A DNA stretch of 64,000 bases from CALUVN01 sp944323595 (GCA_963931255.1 OZ006972.1:2046001-2110000); one strand, 5' to 3'. Shown: positions 17,891 to 26,267, numbered from the stretch's first letter. The notes: generated by a model not told the origin, from the letters alone. A program made the numbers and translations.

Positions 17891-17920
17891 TTTAAATTAG
17901 TAAATACTTTATATATATAA
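17891..17920 (+). promoter_or_regulatory. Recurrent AT element / probable promoter (copy b)
   Basis: ATACTTTATATATATAA (17904-17920) is identical over 17 nt to copy a at 4475. TTTAAA (17891-17896) stands 17 nt before TATATA (17914-17919). The ATG is 25 nt downstream. Confidence 0.5.
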
Positions 17921-17945
17921 GGGAAAATTAATTCACGGGGAAATC

Positions 17946-19595
17946 ATGTCTGGAAAAATTACAGTTGCAAAACCGCAATATAATAAAGAAAATGTTGAAA
18001 AAATAGTCAGATATGCCAACTATTCAGAAGTAAATCCAACAGAAATCGGACCGACAGACGGATTAGCATTTATGGCAGGTGCCGAGCTTATGGGAAAGGG
18101 TAAAAACTGGTGGAGCACAAATAAAGGACATAGAGTTCAATCATTTAAACAAACCATAACCCCTGATTTAAGCAAAACAAAAGATTTCGTTATTGATTTT
18201 AAGAAAAATCCTGGCAACACTATTATGACAGGATACAGACAACAAAAAGTTAACAGCATGCTGAAAATCACACCAAAGGCACCAGTCATACCTGAGGGTG
18301 CTGCTGTTACTACAAAAATGCAAAACGCACAGGTTATAGCTGATAAATATAAAGATGTAAGAAGACTTCTTGAAGAAGCACAAACTCTCAAAGGCGATGC
18401 ATTAAAAACTGCAACAAAAAATATAGAAATAGCGCAGGCACAGGCTAAATATAATGTGCACCTTGCAAAGATGAATGGTGAAATAAAACCTATAAACACA
18501 TTTGGAAAGGTAAAAAGATATGTAGCAAAGAAAAGCGGCGCATCAGCTATAAAAAGTAAATACCTTAAAACTGCAGCAAATTCCTCCAAATTAAGAACAT
18601 TAAGCAAATGTGCTAAGGGTGGCAATGCACTTTTTGCAGTAGTTTCAGCCGGTGTTGCAGGATTGGAAGTCTACAATACTTATAAAACACTCGGTAAAGA
18701 AAGCGGCAACAAGCAACTTGTAAAAAGTACAGTAAATACTGCGGCAGATGTAGGAGGATGGATTTTAGGCGCAAAAGCCGGTGCAGTTGCCGGTGCAGCA
18801 ATTGGTTCATGTATACCTGTTCCTGTTGTTGGAACAGTTGTCGGCGCAATAGTCGGAGTAGGCTGCGGACTTTTAGGAAGCTGGTTAGCAGGTAAAGCAG
18901 CAAGGGCAGTAACAGGTCCGTCAGAAATTGAACTGGCTGAAAAGAAACAAGCTGAACTTGCAATGAATGACCCTGAAGTTATGAATAATTTACTTGGAGC
19001 TGCAGCACAACGCTGCACAGATGAGTTAAGCAGCGGAGTTGTAAGTGAAGACACACAAAGTATAGCTGTTGCCTATGATGATGTCTACGAAACATTTTTA
19101 GATCAAAATCAAGAGCTCATGGCAGATGCAGACACGCCAAGCGAAACACAAGAGTCAGCTGCAACACAAAATGTTGAAACAGATACAAGAACAGAGGAAT
19201 CCTCTGCTGCTGAAACAGTTGAACATAGTGCGGAACATACAGCAACACAGGAGGAATATAGCACAACACATTCACAATCCTCAAGCACAAGATTACTGGC
19301 TGATGCAGGCTCAAAATCAACAGAAGAAGAAAGAGCAGAAGAAGCAAACGAAAAAAGTGAACAAAAATCCTCATCAGATACAAAAGTAAAAAATAAAGAA
19401 TTAAGCAATATACTAGCTAGACTTAGTGCTCTTGTTGGATATAATCCATCAGTCGATGCAACATATACATCAGGATTTAATCCAATAATGCCAATGCCGT
19501 TTGGATTTGGATACAGCTCAATGCCAACAGGTTTTGGTTTTAACCCGATGATGAATAATTTTAACTTGTTTCCTCAATTTGGATATATGGCGTAA
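17946..19595 (+). CDS. Glycine-zipper protein 2, function unknown
   Basis: A 549-aa protein with a basic helical N-terminal half (about 1-235). A long glycine zipper at about 255-330 includes GGWILGAKAGAVAGAAIGSC and VVGTVVGAIVGVGCGLLGSW. An acidic Ser/Thr/Glu-rich linker (about 385-480) follows. The C-terminal tail (about 495-549) is built of Phe/Gly/Asn/Pro/Met repeats such as GFNPIMPMPFGFGY. There is no signal peptide. The layout parallels the gene at 16903. The prion-like tail and the zipper suggest a membrane-inserting or assembling protein, but that is inference. A weak GGGG ribosome site precedes the ATG. Confidence 0.7.
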   Translation: MSGKITVAKPQYNKENVEKIVRYANYSEVNPTEIGPTDGLAFMAGAELMGKGKNWWSTNKGHRVQSFKQTITPDLSKTKDFVIDFKKNPGNTIMTGYRQQKVNSMLKITPKAPVIPEGAAVTTKMQNAQVIADKYKDVRRLLEEAQTLKGDALKTATKNIEIAQAQAKYNVHLAKMNGEIKPINTFGKVKRYVAKKSGASAIKSKYLKTAANSSKLRTLSKCAKGGNALFAVVSAGVAGLEVYNTYKTLGKESGNKQLVKSTVNTAADVGGWILGAKAGAVAGAAIGSCIPVPVVGTVVGAIVGVGCGLLGSWLAGKAARAVTGPSEIELAEKKQAELAMNDPEVMNNLLGAAAQRCTDELSSGVVSEDTQSIAVAYDDVYETFLDQNQELMADADTPSETQESAATQNVETDTRTEESSAAETVEHSAEHTATQEEYSTTHSQSSSTRLLADAGSKSTEEERAEEANEKSEQKSSSDTKVKNKELSNILARLSALVGYNPSVDATYTSGFNPIMPMPFGFGYSSMPTGFGFNPMMNNFNLFPQFGYMA

Positions 19596-19596
19596 T

Positions 19597-19630
19597 TAAA
19601 AAAGGTCTGATTTTCATCAGACCTTTTCTT
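19597..19630. terminator. Bidirectional intrinsic terminator
   Basis: Perfect 11-bp stem AAAAGGTCTGA/TCAGACCTTTT with loop TTTTCA, A-rich on the left and T-rich on the right. It serves the genes at 17946 (+) and 19803 (-). Confidence 0.85.
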
Positions 19631-19803
19631 TAAAATTTAGGAAGATTGAAGTCGCGCTCTGCAATTGAAGCCGTGCATTCAAGAATTTCGTCAAGAAATT
19701 TTGATATTGCTCTTTCCATTGAAATCACTTCCTCTTTAAGCGCCTGAAAACTTTCGTCTTTCACTTCACGCAGTGCACTGTCGAATAATTTGTCGTGATA
19801 CAT
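19630..19803 (-). CDS. Small protein (57 aa), unknown
   Basis: A 57-aa reading frame with AGGAG 10 nt before its ATG and a bidirectional terminator at its stop, so it is a convincing gene despite its size. The product (begins MYHDKLFDSALREVKDES, ends ERDFNLPKF) is acidic and predicted to be a single amphipathic or coiled-coil helix. There is no signal peptide or Cys motif; one Cys is present. I do not recognise it. It is divergent from the kinase gene at 19979. Confidence 0.7.
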   Translation of the reverse strand: MYHDKLFDSALREVKDESFQALKEEVISMERAISKFLDEILECTASIAERDFNLPKF

Positions 19804-19978
19804 AACTTACATACTCCTATTTATTATTTACATACATAATATCGGCACTTTTTACAGTAAACTTTAAGTATTTAACAATATTGTTACAAAATTTATTATT
19901 TATGAGATATTTTTTTTCTTTTAAAGTAAAATTATAGAATGATGCGTCTGATTAGCGCAGGAAGGTAAATTTATTAAT

Positions 19979-20815
19979 ATGATGACGGATTTTCAATTGA
20001 CAAGCTATGACTATTACTCCAGCAGAAGGGATATGGAAGTCATTTCAAATATAGTTGATGCACTTAATAAAATTCTTGAAGAAGACAAGTGCCAAACGCA
20101 ACCGCTGTTTTTGAAAATATCTGAAAATCTTATCCTGAATATTGCAAGAAAAGTTGTACTGGATAAGAAAAAGACTTTTCTCATTGGTATTACCGGTGAA
20201 AGCGCATCCGGAAAAACCGTCTTTGTAGATAATACAATCAAAGCCTGCGTTAAAGATAAAAAAGAAGGTATCTATACAGTAATCAGATGTGACGATTACT
20301 ACAAAGATACTTCAAAAGAACTTCTTGAAGCCGGCAGCTATGAAGAATTATTTAAAACAGGCTTTAGCTTCGATACACCCGATGCAATAAACCTTGATTT
20401 AATGAAAGAGCATCTGGTTTCACTTAAAAACGGTGAAACAATTAAATCTCCGAACTATAACTTTGTAACATGCGTATCAGATCCTGACGGTGAAGTCAAA
20501 AAACCTGCCAAAGTTGTACTCACGGAAGGTCTGTATGTCTTAAATGAAGGGTTGCGTGAAATTATGGATGTAAAAGTCTATGTGTTCACACCGCTCGAAG
20601 TTCTTAAAGACAGATGGTACAGACGTGCAGCTCTCAGAGGTAAAACCGGACATGCTGCAGATTTACAATTTCAGGATGTAAACAAAACTGCGCAGCAATA
20701 CATAAGACCGGCTTATCAAATCTCAGATGCTGTGATTAACGGACTTGTAAGTCAGGAATATATACAACAAATTACTGATAAAATTCTTAATACACTTAGA
20801 GAAATTGTTTATTAA
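19979..20815 (+). CDS. Uridine kinase / phosphoribulokinase-like P-loop kinase
   Basis: A 278-aa cytoplasmic kinase of the uridine kinase/PRK superfamily. The P-loop is GITGESASGKT (about residues 70-80), followed by RCDDYYKDT (the acidic DDYY segment of uridine kinases), FDTPDAINLDLMKEHL, and a C-terminal Arg-rich lid (RWYRRAALRGKTGH). The first ~60 residues are a helical extension not typical of Udk. Phosphorylation of uridine/cytidine is the best guess, but other small substrates of this superfamily cannot be excluded. AGGAAGG precedes tandem ATG codons. Nine bases of this ribosome site (AGGAAGGTA) are exactly complementary to the C-rich stretch of the candidate sRNA at 24361. Confidence 0.82.
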   Translation: MMTDFQLTSYDYYSSRRDMEVISNIVDALNKILEEDKCQTQPLFLKISENLILNIARKVVLDKKKTFLIGITGESASGKTVFVDNTIKACVKDKKEGIYTVIRCDDYYKDTSKELLEAGSYEELFKTGFSFDTPDAINLDLMKEHLVSLKNGETIKSPNYNFVTCVSDPDGEVKKPAKVVLTEGLYVLNEGLREIMDVKVYVFTPLEVLKDRWYRRAALRGKTGHAADLQFQDVNKTAQQYIRPAYQISDAVINGLVSQEYIQQITDKILNTLREIVY

Positions 20816-20840
20816 AAAATTTTAGATAATAAAAAACAAA

Positions 20841-20872
20841 GAAAAGCGCCTATATATAACAGGCGCTTTCTT
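20841..20872. terminator. Intrinsic terminator between convergent genes
   Basis: Nine-bp stem AAAGCGCCT/AGGCGCTTT with A-rich upstream and TTCTT downstream flanks. Confidence 0.8.
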
Positions 20873-20904
20873 CTGCAATTGCCATCACTTACCGAGGCTT
20901 GTTT

Positions 20905-21261
20905 TTAGTAATTTCTTCCGCAAGGACACATAGGTTGTTCAATAATTTCATAAACTGGCATAACTACCTTATTACAAGTATTACATTCTGTTTTCTTCGG
21001 GAAAGCACGCGTGCAAGTAGGACAAACAGGTGCAGCAGCACCGGTACAAGCATTACATTCATTTTTAACCTTTTTACACTTGTTGCAATTCTTAAAACCA
21101 GTAAACGGGTTTAGACTAAAATTCGTCTTGTTTTCACCAATACCAATGTAAGGCAATGGATTCAAATAACTTATGCCCTCTCCAACAGTCCATGCTTTAG
21201 CATCCTGTGATGGAATCATCATAAGACCAACTACCGCTAACGGCAATAAAATTTTTTTCAT
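20905..21261 (-). CDS. Exported small Cys-rich (CxxC) protein
   Basis: A 118-aa protein with a clear signal peptide (MKKILLPLAVVGLMMIP, cleavage near DAKA-W). The mature part carries CNKC, CNAC, CPTC, CNTC and CPC clusters, like tandem zinc ribbons or a disulfide-rich exported domain. Exported tandem CxxC proteins are unusual because zinc ribbons are mostly cytoplasmic. A redox, metal-binding or structural role in the periplasm is possible; I do not recognise the family. AGGAG stands 6 nt before the ATG. Confidence 0.78.
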   Translation of the reverse strand: MKKILLPLAVVGLMMIPSQDAKAWTVGEGISYLNPLPYIGIGENKTNFSLNPFTGFKNCNKCKKVKNECNACTGAAAPVCPTCTRAFPKKTECNTCNKVVMPVYEIIEQPMCPCGRNY

Positions 21262-21403
21262 AATAAACTCCTAGTTTCTATTTCTAACATCCAACCGAAA
21301 ATTAAATCAGCTACATTTTCATTTTAAACTTTAAGGGAAATAATACTATGCCTAAATCGGCAATTGTTAATATACTTTTTACCGTGACTAAATTATTTAT
21401 ATT

Positions 21404-21434
21404 AAAAAAGGGCTGTCCAAACGGACAACCCTTT
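21404..21434 (-). terminator. Intrinsic terminator after the SLH gene
   Basis: Minus-strand hairpin AAAGGGTTGTCC/GGACAGCCCTTT with loop GTTT, then T6. Confidence 0.88.
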
Positions 21435-21456
21435 ACAAGTTACTGTTTAATAAAAA

Positions 21457-22728
21457 CTATTTAACACTTGCATCTTCCAGCAAGATAACATAGATTTCTT
21501 CGCCTTGTTTTGCATTATAGTTCAAACCAGGAGTTACAAGACCGGTAACTAAACCGATACCAGCACCAACCGGAAGACCAATAGCAACACCTGTACCAAC
21601 TTTAACAGGTTCAGGAATGAATGCAAAACCAACACCGGCACCTGTACCGATAGCACCAAGAGTAACTGTTGATAAAGCAACTTTACCAGCTGTCATCCAA
21701 GGACCTTCTTTTAATTCATAATTTTTGTAGAAAGGTTTTGCTACCAATTTATACTGACCGCCGTTAGGGAAGATAACTCTGTCTAAATGCAGATATACTC
21801 TTGCATTTTTGTTGAACCATTTTGGAGCAACAATTTCGTCAACAGTGGCAAAGAATTTAGAACCTGCAGGTATAACAACAGTTCCTTCTTCTGTGCAGAT
21901 ATCTTCATTAGCAACGAAATACAATGTATCGCCTGCAGCATGTTGTTTAGATTTGAATTTTTCATCAAAAGCAACTTCCAATACGTTACCTTTAACAATG
22001 ATTTTTCTCATGTTAGTAATTTTAACTTCATTAGATTCAGCTTTTCTTGAAACATTCAAATGTTCAACTCTGACAACATCTTCAGAAACATATTGTTGTT
22101 TAACAAGACCGATTTTAGATTTCAATCTTGAAAGTAAAACAGCAGCTTCAGCTCTTGTCAAAGCATCATCTGGTCTCAACTCATTTGCATTAGGATAGTT
22201 TACATAAATACCGTCAGTCAAAGTTTTAGCATAAACATATTTAGCCCATCCAGGAACTTTGTTTGCATCAACAAAATTTGATAAAACGCTTGTATCTGTA
22301 ACTTTGTCACGTGTGATGTGGCTTACTACAGATTGTGCTTCTGAGCGGAGAAGCACTTTTGACGGTTGGAAAGTTTTGTTTGGATAACCGTAAACCAAAC
22401 CGAGTTGTTGTGAACGCAAAATAGCGCCGTAATCAGGATCAGATGATGAAACATCTTTAAATGTGTTTTGAATTTTAATGTCAAGATTGTCATTTGACAA
22501 TAACTTTAATAAAGATTTAACAAATTCAACCCTTGTAACAACTTCTTCAGGGTAGAAATTTGTGGACGCATCAAGCGTCATAACATTGCTGGAAACAACA
22601 TCCGCAATTTCTTTTTGTGCCCAGTAATCTTTGCTTACGTCAGCAATACCGTCATAAGCAAATACTGGCACAGCCGTAGTTGCTAATAAACCTAAAGCAA
22701 CAACACCTGTTGATAATAAATTTTTCAT
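21457..22728 (-). CDS. SLH-domain envelope protein with C-terminal glycine zipper
   Basis: A 423-aa exported protein. A signal peptide (cleavage after VFA) is followed by three SLH repeats (about 25-205; for example DYWAQKEIADVV, PNKTFQPSKVLLRSEA, ELRPDDALTRAEAAVLLSRL). Such repeats anchor proteins to the cell wall or link outer membrane to peptidoglycan in cyanobacteria-related diderms. The rest has a beta-rich region with VVIPAGSKFFATVDEI, reminiscent of the barrel entry of VirB10/TrbI-like proteins, and a glycine-zipper segment near the end (GAIGTGAGVGFAF, GLPVGAGIGLVTGLVTPG). AGGAAG precedes the ATG. The promoter TTTACA-17-TATACT and a strong terminator make it monocistronic. Confidence 0.85.
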   Translation of the reverse strand: MKNLLSTGVVALGLLATTAVPVFAYDGIADVSKDYWAQKEIADVVSSNVMTLDASTNFYPEEVVTRVEFVKSLLKLLSNDNLDIKIQNTFKDVSSSDPDYGAILRSQQLGLVYGYPNKTFQPSKVLLRSEAQSVVSHITRDKVTDTSVLSNFVDANKVPGWAKYVYAKTLTDGIYVNYPNANELRPDDALTRAEAAVLLSRLKSKIGLVKQQYVSEDVVRVEHLNVSRKAESNEVKITNMRKIIVKGNVLEVAFDEKFKSKQHAAGDTLYFVANEDICTEEGTVVIPAGSKFFATVDEIVAPKWFNKNARVYLHLDRVIFPNGGQYKLVAKPFYKNYELKEGPWMTAGKVALSTVTLGAIGTGAGVGFAFIPEPVKVGTGVAIGLPVGAGIGLVTGLVTPGLNYNAKQGEEIYVILLEDASVK

Positions 22729-22775
22729 GTTTACTTCCTCATATTCTATAAACAGTAACCATCAAGTTTGCTCCT

Positions 22776-22804
22776 AGTATAACTCATAAAAAAAGATTTG
22801 TAAA
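22776..22804 (-). promoter_or_regulatory. Promoter of the SLH gene
   Basis: On the minus strand, TTTACA (22799-22804), 17 nt, TATACT (22776-22781). Confidence 0.75.
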
Positions 22805-22828
22805 CCTGTATTAAATTATAAATAAACC

Positions 22829-22857
22829 TTGAAAAAAATTTTTCAGCAAAATAAAAT
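22829..22857 (+). promoter_or_regulatory. Promoter of pyruvate kinase
   Basis: TTGAAA (22829-22834), 17 nt, TAAAAT (22852-22857). It diverges from the SLH promoter. Confidence 0.75.
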
Positions 22858-22895
22858 TAGGTGAAGACCCCTTACACATAAGAAAGAAGGCTGAA

Positions 22896-24332
22896 ATGAA
22901 ACACTACACAATGACGAAGATTGTTGCGACGCTTGGTCCTGCAACAACAACAAAAGCGGACATAAAAAAATTATATGATGCCGGAGTAACCATGTTCCGT
23001 CTTAATTCATCACACGAAACTCCGGCTGTACACCTTGAAAGATTAAATTACATCAGAGAAATTGAAAAAGAAGAAAAAACTCTGATTCCTGTACTTTTAG
23101 ACTTACAAGGTCCTAAAATCAGAATTGGTGAATTAAAAGAAAGTATTGAAATTAAAAAAGGTGAGATACTTAAATTCAAACACCAAGCTGAAATGGTTGA
23201 CGGTATAATCCCCGTTGATTATGAGGGTATTGCTGACGATGTTAAACCGGGAGAAAAAATTCTCATTGATGACGGTAAATTACAATTAATCGTTGAAACC
23301 GTTGAAAACGGAGTAATCAGTGCCAGAGTTGAAACAGGCGGATTATTGAAGAAAAGAAAAGGTATTAATATCCCCGGAGCAACAGGAAGTATTGATGTTT
23401 TGACGCAACAAGACTTTGAATACGTCAATTTTGCGATAACAAATAATATTGATTATCTTGGTCTTTCATTTGTCAGAACAGGCGACGATGTAAGAAAACT
23501 CAGAAAAATTCTTGACAATATGAATGCACAGGTAAAAATAATTTCAAAGATAGAAAAACCGCAAGCTGTTGAAAATATCGATGAAATTATTTCTTTATCT
23601 GACGGTATTATGGTTGCAAGAGGCGATTTAGGTATTGAAATTTCAACGGAAAAAGTACCTATCGTTCAAAAAGATATTATCAGAAAAGCAAACATGAACA
23701 GAAAAGTTGTTATCGTTGCAACACAAATGCTTGAAAGCATGATTGAAAATCCTATTCCGACCCGTGCTGAAACCTCAGACGTTGCAAACGCAATTTTTGA
23801 CGGTGCGGACGCTGTTATGCTTTCAGGTGAAACCGCTGCAGGTAAATATCCGGAAGAAGCAGTTCATATTATGAAAATGATTGCCGACAACGTTGAAGCA
23901 AGCAACTTCCTTGAAAGAAACTGTTTCTCTAAAAACATGATTGAAAGTATTACAAACCAATCAATGGCAATAGGTATGGCAATTACTGATATTATAAAGA
24001 ATATTGATGTAAAAGCTATTGTAACAATTACAGCAAGCGGATATACACCTAAATTCTTATCAGAATCAAGACCGAGTGTTCCTATTTTTGCATGCTGCCC
24101 GCAAAAAGCAACTTGCAGAGGGATAAAATTATACAGAGGTATCTACCCGATTAACCTGCAAATTGAAGGGAAAATCGATAAACAAACACTTAGAAAAATC
24201 GATGATTACTTCCTTAATCAAATGGAATACTCAAAAGGAGACATCGTTGTATTTACCGGTTCAATTCCACAACTTTTGACCGGCGGTACAAACTTTATCA
24301 AAATCCATGAACTCGGCTCTACTGATAACTAA
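22896..24332 (+). CDS. pyk: Pyruvate kinase
   Basis: Converts phosphoenolpyruvate and ADP to pyruvate and ATP, the last step of glycolysis. Family motifs are complete: TKIVATLGPAT at the N-terminus, MFRLNSSH, LLDLQGPKIRIG, IISKIEKPQAVENIDEII (catalytic Lys), GIMVARGDLGIEI (metal-site Glu/Asp) and ATQMLESMIENPIPTRAE. The C-terminal regulatory domain is present, giving 478 aa. AAGAAGG precedes the ATG. It is monocistronic and ends at a strong terminator that also serves a minus-strand RNA. Confidence 0.97.
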   Translation: MKHYTMTKIVATLGPATTTKADIKKLYDAGVTMFRLNSSHETPAVHLERLNYIREIEKEEKTLIPVLLDLQGPKIRIGELKESIEIKKGEILKFKHQAEMVDGIIPVDYEGIADDVKPGEKILIDDGKLQLIVETVENGVISARVETGGLLKKRKGINIPGATGSIDVLTQQDFEYVNFAITNNIDYLGLSFVRTGDDVRKLRKILDNMNAQVKIISKIEKPQAVENIDEIISLSDGIMVARGDLGIEISTEKVPIVQKDIIRKANMNRKVVIVATQMLESMIENPIPTRAETSDVANAIFDGADAVMLSGETAAGKYPEEAVHIMKMIADNVEASNFLERNCFSKNMIESITNQSMAIGMAITDIIKNIDVKAIVTITASGYTPKFLSESRPSVPIFACCPQKATCRGIKLYRGIYPINLQIEGKIDKQTLRKIDDYFLNQMEYSKGDIVVFTGSIPQLLTGGTNFIKIHELGSTDN

Positions 24333-24360
24333 TCTGCCGGATTCAATTTAATACAAAATA

Positions 24361-24391
24361 AAAAGCCCCTTTTATAGGGGCTGAATTTTTG
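24361..24391. terminator. Bidirectional terminator after pyk
   Basis: AGCCCC (24364-24369)/GGGGCT (24377-24382) stem with A-rich left and T-rich right flanks (AAAAAG and AATTTTTG). It works for pyk on the plus strand and for the candidate small RNA on the minus strand. Confidence 0.8.
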
Positions 24392-24411
24392 TTTAGGAAG
24401 GTAGGAATAGG
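24389..24411 (+). repeat. 23-nt repeat TTGTTTAGGAA..TAGGAATAGG (copy i)
   Basis: Matches the reverse complement of 44179-44201 at 21 of 23 positions. In both places the C-rich strand lies downstream of an ATACTTTATATATA element on the same strand. Confidence 0.6.
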
Positions 24412-24654
24412 AATTTGTCTCTCTTTTTTAAACGGAATATATTAAATCTCTCTCTTAATATCGTGTCTATTTAATCTGTTACTTCTCGCTTTGTGTTATG
24501 TCTTACATATATATAAAGTATATAATGAAAGTTCAATTTCAAATTTTATAAAAGTTGTTACAAAAGTTAACATAAAATTCTTAAGCAGGAGTATTGATTT
24601 TTATAAAATTAAGTTTTAAAATAAAAAGGTAAATAGGTTTTTTGAGGGTTAGTA
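24393..24654. other. Intergenic region between pyk and the 94-aa gene
   Basis: About 320 bp separate the pyk stop from the next ATG. Apart from the terminator, the C-rich repeat, the AT element and a plus-strand TATAAT described separately, the stretch 24530-24640 is plain AT-rich sequence and would form a long 5' leader for the gene at 24655. I see no other structure in it. Confidence 0.6.
24508..24521 (-). promoter_or_regulatory. Recurrent AT element (copy c, minus strand)
   Basis: The minus strand reads ATACTTTATATATA, then TATGTAAGACA. It points toward the candidate small RNA. On the plus strand a TATAAT (24521-24526) directly adjoins it and could serve the gene at 24655. Confidence 0.45.
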
Positions 24655-24939
24655 ATGTTAGTTTCTTCAATTGCTAAATTTAATGCGATGAATCAAATGA
24701 ACAATGCTGCATTTGCAATGATGCAGAGTTCTAATGCTATGATGAACAATGCTAATGGTCACACATTCGGAGGAGAGCACGATTTAAGCATGCTCAATAA
24801 GATGGACAAAAAATTAAGCTTAGATCTTGTAACAAACAAACTTTTATACAAAATATCATATTTGCAGGAAAAAATGGCTTCTAAACGCATTGAAGCTGAA
24901 TCTAAAAAGAATGGCTCAACTTTTTCTGCCTTAGCATAA
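24655..24939 (+). CDS. Small Met/Asn-rich protein, unknown
   Basis: A 94-aa protein: the first ~35 residues are rich in Met, Asn, Ala and Gln (FNAMNQMNNAAFAMMQSSN), followed by a charged helical C-terminal half (KMDKKLSLDLVTNKLLYKIS). There is no signal peptide. GAGGGTTAGTA precedes the ATG, a weak ribosome site. It resembles in composition other small lineage-specific proteins here (43990, 58694) but shows no clear alignment with them. Function unknown. Confidence 0.65.
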   Translation: MLVSSIAKFNAMNQMNNAAFAMMQSSNAMMNNANGHTFGGEHDLSMLNKMDKKLSLDLVTNKLLYKISYLQEKMASKRIEAESKKNGSTFSALA

Positions 24940-25043
24940 CATTAATAGGGAGACACAATATAAATTTTAATCAGCGCTTATAAATTAAGCGTAATAATAT
25001 TTATTTGCTGTATGCAGGTAAAATGAAGATGGAATAAAAAATC

Positions 25044-26222
25044 CTATACTTTTTCAATCTTCAGCATTCTGACAAGCGGGGAGCAAATAGCGGGGATTAG
25101 AGCAACTATTAATAAAACTCTGGTAATTCCAAAGTTTTGAGCTGAAAAGCCTATTATTGTCATAAATATTGCAACAATACCCCATGAAAAGCCGTTAATG
25201 AACCCTGAAATAACGCTTTTATATTCAGGCAGAACATTTTGAGCGAGATACATCGTGACAGGAAAAGCCATCATCGTAAACATTCCCATAATAGCAAATA
25301 TAACCAGCGATAAAACAGGCATAGTCTTATAAGTTAGTATAAATAATATCATCAAAGGCAAAGTTGAAATCATTGAAAAATAGAAAATATTGCGTGTACC
25401 GAGAATTTGTTCTGCATTCCGGCTAATAAGAGAGCCTATACCACCTGCAAAAATAAACAAAAAGAGCGCCACACCGATATAAAAAGGAGAACATCCCATA
25501 TTTTTCCACAAAAAAGGAAGCAATATAGCGCATGAATTATTAATCAAAGTTTTTAGCATAGAAATCACAATAAGAATTCTTAATTCATTATTAGAAAGTA
25601 TATCTCCAACGGTTTGTGTAAATGTTGTAACCCTTGTACTTTGTGTGACAATAGAAAATTTAGGCACCATGGCAAACATCAATAAAGCCCAGCTTATGCC
25701 GAAAACCGCAAGAACAGGCATTTTTTCAAAACCCCAGTACTGCGCAACATAAGCTGACAGTATTGGACCAAATGCATACCCGAGAGTCCCAAGACTTAAA
25801 AATATCCCGAGAGATTTAGCTGCACTGTTACCTGCAAAATAGGTCACAACACCCAGCGCCTGCGGGTGAAAAAAGCTTGAACCAAGACTTCCGAAAATTA
25901 TAAAAAATATTAAAAAAGGGATATTTGGCGAACCCGGTGCAAATGATATAAACATAGAGGACATCAAAAGCCCCCAGAAAATAAAAAATCTGCGGTGGAA
26001 CCTGTCAGCAAAAAAGCCGAACAGGGGCTGCATCAAATTTGAAAAGATTTGGGCAATACTCATAATAACAGTAGCAAAAGCCATTGAAAAAGCCAGCTTT
26101 GCAGCGATAAAAGGCATTATAGGGTTTAATAGTCCCGTATAAATATCATTGACAAAATGCCCGCCAGAAAGCCATGTCAGTGCTTTTATATTTTTACTTT
26201 CAGAAGTTTTAATATTGTCCAT
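25044..26222 (-). CDS. MFS transporter, fosmidomycin-resistance (Fsr)-like
   Basis: A 392-aa, 12-helix major facilitator protein. The N-terminal WLSGGHFVNDIYTGLLNPIMPF and the central GSSFFHPQALGVV segment match the Fsr/fosmidomycin-resistance subgroup, in which FHP is characteristic. GFFADRFHRR is the loop 2-3 MFS motif. It probably exports a small drug or metabolite; the substrate is not readable. There is no Shine-Dalgarno; TATAAT (26232-26237) lies only 9 nt before the ATG, so the mRNA has almost no leader. It follows lgt by 45 bp on the same strand. Confidence 0.85.
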   Translation of the reverse strand: MDNIKTSESKNIKALTWLSGGHFVNDIYTGLLNPIMPFIAAKLAFSMAFATVIMSIAQIFSNLMQPLFGFFADRFHRRFFIFWGLLMSSMFISFAPGSPNIPFLIFFIIFGSLGSSFFHPQALGVVTYFAGNSAAKSLGIFLSLGTLGYAFGPILSAYVAQYWGFEKMPVLAVFGISWALLMFAMVPKFSIVTQSTRVTTFTQTVGDILSNNELRILIVISMLKTLINNSCAILLPFLWKNMGCSPFYIGVALFLFIFAGGIGSLISRNAEQILGTRNIFYFSMISTLPLMILFILTYKTMPVLSLVIFAIMGMFTMMAFPVTMYLAQNVLPEYKSVISGFINGFSWGIVAIFMTIIGFSAQNFGITRVLLIVALIPAICSPLVRMLKIEKV

Positions 26223-26267
26223 AACAGAAAAATTATATTCTAAACAAAATGAAATAAAAAGAAGCGG

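Larger units (their letters stand above)
24361..24500 (-). ncRNA. Candidate small RNA with C-rich anti-Shine-Dalgarno stretch
   Basis: The minus strand between the AT promoter element (24508-24521) and the pyk terminator contains no start codon, yet it has a promoter-like element at one end and an intrinsic terminator (AGCCCC/GGGGCT, then T5) at the other, giving an RNA of about 140 nt. Just before the terminator it carries CCTATTCCTACCTTCCTAAA, which is conserved (21 of 23 nt) at 44179-44201, also downstream of a copy of the same promoter element and before a terminator. The stretch is complementary to Shine-Dalgarno sequences of the AGGAAGG/AGGTAGG type, so it may pair with mRNA starts. Confidence 0.4.

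Noticed and set aside
18613..18963. 116-aa Leu/Gln-rich minus-strand frame
   Set aside because: Shadow of the glycine-zipper gene; Leu/Gln richness mirrors Ala/Gly codons on the plus strand.
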